Shown piece after piece: positions 40,211 through 42,315 of a stretch of DNA of 42,315 nucleotides. This stretch comes from an uncultured Bacillota bacterium (GTDB lineage Bacteria > Bacillota_I > Bacilli_A > Erysipelotrichales > Erysipelotrichaceae): contig ONPK01000003.1 in NCBI GenBank assembly GCA_900319675.1, positions 1-42,315 of the forward strand, given 5' to 3'. Position numbers and translations under genes: made by a program. The notes below the pieces were generated by a model. The model made no database searches. It was not told the DNA's origin and saw only the letters and a program-made list of their open reading frames with translations. Position 1 is the stretch's first letter; each line of letters starts with the position of its first letter.

Positions 40211-40381
40211 ATGTTACTGACAGAAAAAGAATGCAGAAGCCTGGTTGGAAAAGGAATCACAGCTGGATCACTTATCGTTTACATGGGCATTACAGCCCTG
40301 GGAGCAGCCATACTTAAGATACTGTTTTCTTCAAGGGGAAAGGTATCAGTTGCCGGCATACAGTTATCATGGGGAAAATGA
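40211..40381 (+). CDS. Small 56-residue peptide with one hydrophobic helix
   Basis: The ATG at 40211 opens 56 codons ending in TGA. It begins MLLTEKECRSLVGKG, followed by a Gly/Ala-rich hydrophobic stretch (about residues 17-38, with GITALGAAI) and a basic tail with SSRGKVSVAG and a final SWGK. The opening resembles the acidic, ELxxxxGG-like leaders of class II bacteriocins and other exported peptides, although the double glycine is G-K-G. No exporter or immunity gene is next to it. GGAGG lies six bases ahead, a hairpin covers that site, and a terminator overlaps the stop, so it looks like a self-contained gene. The family is not recognised; a small membrane protein is the other option. Confidence 0.6.
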   Translation: MLLTEKECRSLVGKGITAGSLIVYMGITALGAAILKILFSSRGKVSVAGIQLSWGK

Positions 40382-40396
40382 TCCCCATTTTATTTG
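40369..40396 (+). terminator. Terminator of the small peptide gene
   Basis: ATGGGGA (40369-40375) and TCCCCAT (40382-40388), a perfect 7-bp stem whose loop contains the TGA stop, then TTTTATTT. Confidence 0.85.
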
Positions 40397-40400
40397 ATAC

Positions 40401-41075
40401 ATGTCGATTAAACAATTACCAAGCACTGTAAGGCCCAGGGAGAAAGCTCTTGAATACGGAATGGCAAGTCTGTCTGACAGTGAACTGCTGGCAATCATTT
40501 TAAGAAGCGGATACAAGGGAATAAGCAGTGTTGAACTGGCAAATGAGATACTCAGTCAATGCAGCGGCTTCAGCGGATTGTTGAGAAAGTCTCTGAAGGA
40601 GATAATGGATCTGAAAGGGATAAAGCTGGCAAAGGCTACGGAACTGATGGCATCTCTGGAAATTGTCCGCAGACTGAGCTATGAGAAGATGAAGCAGACA
40701 GATGTAATAAGCAATCCGTCTACTGTTGTCAACTGGCTGCGCCAGCAGTATGGCTTACTGGAACAGGAAGTAATGACTGCCGTATTTCTCGATGTCAAAA
40801 ACAGAGTAATAGGCAGCAGGGAGATATTCCGCGGCAGCATAGATAACGTACAGATTGATCCGAGAGAAATCTTTGCCCAAGCCATCAGATGTAATGCCAG
40901 AAAGCTCATAATTTCTCATAATCATCCCAGCGGATTCAGTGAGCCTTCAGGAGCTGATGTGATGATGACCGACACTCTGGTACAGTGTGGAAGAATGATG
41001 AACATACCGGTAATAGATCATGTGATAGTTACCCGTGGAAGTTATTACAGTTTTAAAGAAGATGGCAAGCTTTAG
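40401..41075 (+). CDS. radC: RadC-like JAB domain protein
   Basis: This is a 224-residue protein. The N-terminal helix-hairpin-helix part (LPSTVRPREKALEYGMASLSDSELLAIILRSGYKG, then SLKEIMDLKGIKLAKATEL) precedes a JAMM/MPN metalloprotease-like domain with REIFRGSIDNVQIDPREIF and the zinc motif HNHPSGFSEPSGAD. The old DNA-repair role is doubtful and the biochemical function is unknown. The start is certain from family alignment, yet no Shine-Dalgarno is visible in the 20 bases before it, which are the preceding terminator. Confidence 0.93.
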   Translation: MSIKQLPSTVRPREKALEYGMASLSDSELLAIILRSGYKGISSVELANEILSQCSGFSGLLRKSLKEIMDLKGIKLAKATELMASLEIVRRLSYEKMKQTDVISNPSTVVNWLRQQYGLLEQEVMTAVFLDVKNRVIGSREIFRGSIDNVQIDPREIFAQAIRCNARKLIISHNHPSGFSEPSGADVMMTDTLVQCGRMMNIPVIDHVIVTRGSYYSFKEDGKL

Positions 41076-41096
41076 TGTTACCGCCTGTTTAAATAT

Positions 41097-41104
41097 GTTA
41101 TAAT
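41097..41104 (+). promoter_or_regulatory. Extended -10 promoter of the ZnuA-like lipoprotein gene
   Basis: TGTTATAAT (TATAAT at 41099-41104) with a poor -35 region, followed by AGGAGGT and the ATG at 41124. Confidence 0.6.
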
Positions 41105-41123
41105 ACAACACAGGAGGTTAACT

Positions 41124-42080
41124 ATGAAAAAGAAGACAATCATAGCCCTTATCATAGCGATGTTAACATGTTGTCTTACCGGCTGCGTAAACCAGCGGGC
41201 TACTGTGACAACTACCATATATCCTGTTAAGTATTTAATTGAACAACTTGCCGGTGACAGAGTAGACGTTGAATATATCAGTACCGATGAATTCATTCAG
41301 CGTGCCGAAATGGTACCAAAGTATAAGGACATCCTGGAGAGAACAACTCTGTTCATCTATGTCGGGGAACTTGAACCGTACATGGATGTCTTTGAAAGCA
41401 AAATAATGTCCTATAAGTTTGAGATACTCAACCTGGCTAATCTTTCAGCCGTCAACAAGTTCAAAAGATACACGACAGTTACCGTAAACAATACTACTGT
41501 TACTACGGAGAGCGATTATTACAACAGCGATCTGTTTGACATGGTTGACATGTACGACAAGGATCCGTTCATCTGGCTGGATCCGATTGCCATGGCATCA
41601 ATGGCCTCAACGATCAAGGACTGGCTCCAGAGTTACTATCCAGAAGATTCTCTGATCTTTGAGAACAACTTCAAGACTATTCAGGCAAACATGGTAAGAA
41701 TGGATGCCGAATACCAGTCTCTGAAGAATCTCAATGTAAAACTGGTTACCGTAGGCTGTACCTTCGGCAACTGGCAGAAGCCATATAACGTTCAGGTTTT
41801 TCCGCTTATCATGTCCAAGTACGGAGTACTGCCAAGTGATGAGCAGCTGGCTTTCATAAAGAAGACCATAGTTGAGAATGACGTAAAGTTCATTGTCAAG
41901 GATGAAACACTGCCTGAGGACATGATGGCTCTGTATGAACAGGTAAGGGATGAGCTGAAACTTAAGGAAATATCACTGTCATCACTGTCAAAGCTGTCAG
42001 ATGAGGACAAGGATAAAAACAAGGATTACATGACGATCATGTACGATAATCTTATTTCATTGGAAGAAGCGTTTAAATAG
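41124..42080 (+). CDS. ZnuA/TroA-like substrate-binding lipoprotein without histidines
   Basis: This is a 318-residue lipoprotein with signal peptide and lipobox LTGC (Cys21). The mature part follows the cluster A-I metal-binding fold: VTTTIYPVKYLIEQLAGDRVDVEYIS, RTTLFIYVGELEPYMDVF, DPFIWLDPIAMASMASTIKDWL, then a second lobe with LPSDEQLAFIKKTIVENDVKFIV. In working zinc or manganese binders the ligands are His in GxxPHxYEPxP, HxWLDP and the HxAFGYF region. Here these read DEFIQRAEMVP, FIWLDP and TFGNWQ, and the protein contains no His at all. No cognate ATPase or permease is adjacent. It may bind another ligand or none. Confidence 0.78.
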   Translation: MKKKTIIALIIAMLTCCLTGCVNQRATVTTTIYPVKYLIEQLAGDRVDVEYISTDEFIQRAEMVPKYKDILERTTLFIYVGELEPYMDVFESKIMSYKFEILNLANLSAVNKFKRYTTVTVNNTTVTTESDYYNSDLFDMVDMYDKDPFIWLDPIAMASMASTIKDWLQSYYPEDSLIFENNFKTIQANMVRMDAEYQSLKNLNVKLVTVGCTFGNWQKPYNVQVFPLIMSKYGVLPSDEQLAFIKKTIVENDVKFIVKDETLPEDMMALYEQVRDELKLKEISLSSLSKLSDEDKDKNKDYMTIMYDNLISLEEAFK

Positions 42081-42101
42081 AAGTCCCACGACTTCTATTT
42101 T
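42075..42101 (+). terminator. Terminator of the ZnuA-like lipoprotein gene
   Basis: AAATAGAAGT (42075-42084), loop CCCACG and ACTTCTATTT (42091-42100), a perfect 10-bp stem covering the TAG stop; short T-tract. Confidence 0.75.
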
Positions 42102-42116
42102 ATGAAAGGAGAACTC

Positions 42117-42315
42117 ATGAGCAAACTGCTGTTAATAGATGGTAACTCAATGCTGTTCAGAGCATATTTTGCGACTGTATACGGCAGACCGATGTCAACA
42201 AGTGCCGGCATTCCGACGAATGCCGTTTTCGGTTTTGCGACGATGCTGCAGAAGGCAATTGAAGTAATCGAACCTGACAGTGTCATCATAGCCTTTGATC
42301 ATGACAAGCATAACT
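42117..42315 (+). CDS. polA: DNA polymerase I, N-terminal part (cut by the window end)
   Basis: The first 66 codons are present. KLLLIDGNSMLFRAYFA holds the first metal-binding Asp of the 5'-3' exonuclease domain, STSAGIPTNAVFGFATML is the helical-arch entry, and SVIIAFDHDKH carries the next acidic residue. This opening is diagnostic of bacterial PolA, which removes RNA primers and fills gaps. AAAGGAG stands seven bases before the ATG. The remainder lies beyond the window. Confidence 0.93.
   Translation, partial: MSKLLLIDGNSMLFRAYFATVYGRPMSTSAGIPTNAVFGFATMLQKAIEVIEPDSVIIAFDHDKHN

Overview
The window is about 42 kb of bacterial chromosome from a low-GC Gram-positive organism (Bacillota). Gene content and style look most like the Erysipelotrichia or a related lineage, but that is inference: no rRNA or tRNA gene is present to fix the taxonomy. 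The code is standard (TGA is a stop in several ATGA or TGATG overlaps, and Trp is TGG). Shine-Dalgarno sites of the AAGGAG type precede most genes. Compact promoters with TATAAT-like or TGnTAGAAT -10 boxes and short GC-stem/T-tract terminators separate small transcription units. No prophage, insertion sequence or CRISPR array is visible.

Layout. (1) 1-4.7 kb: a broken vsr-type mismatch endonuclease tail, an M19 dipeptidase lacking its N-terminus, a DEDDh exonuclease, a small pyrophosphatase-like protein, the 23S rRNA uridine methyltransferase RlmD/RlmCD, a nucleoside phosphorylase and a TfoX-N protein. (2) 4.8-7.6 kb: a membrane-anchored RsbU/SpoIIE-type PP2C phosphatase, then on the minus strand a small P-loop kinase and a two-helix membrane protein. 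(3) 7.7-11.3 kb: a four-gene phnD-phnC-phnE-phnE ABC importer with an intergenic hairpin after the binding protein. (4) 11.4-14.7 kb: thymidine kinase, a 350-bp gene-free stretch with a tandemly duplicated, structured 115-bp element, a HAD-IB phosphatase, a frameshifted recX and yhaM. (5) 14.7-21.8 kb: a tightly packed six-gene operon (nnr, two U32 tRNA-hydroxylation proteins, a SpoU/TrmH methyltransferase, an HprK/PEPCK-fold protein of unknown role, nagA). (6) 22.0-26.9 kb: a second ABC importer with a fused double permease and an unusually large ATPase. (7) 27.3-34.7 kb: a glucuronide locus on the minus strand (PTS EIIBC, uidA, uxuA, uxuB) with a divergent AraC regulator. (8) 34.8-42.3 kb: CIRCE-controlled htpG, an RsmF-like rRNA methyltransferase, HAD phosphatases, a nitroreductase, an unannotated 56-residue peptide gene, radC, a histidine-free ZnuA-like lipoprotein and the start of polA.

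The most coherent physiology is sugar-acid use. The PTS and UidA would deliver glucuronate; UxuB and UxuA convert fructuronate to mannonate and then to KDG. UxaC, KdgK and KdgA are not in the window. A PTS normally phosphorylates a C6 hydroxyl, which a simple glucuronide lacks, so the imported substrate may be a GlcA-HexNAc type disaccharide; nagA, 6 kb upstream, would fit that idea.

The best candidates for something undescribed are the duplicated structured element at 11978-12272, the HprK/PEPCK-like protein at 19014-20663, the ABC ATPase with a roughly 125-residue insertion before its signature motif, the small peptide gene at 40211-40381 whose ribosome-binding site lies inside a terminator-like hairpin, and the ZnuA-like lipoprotein with no histidine.
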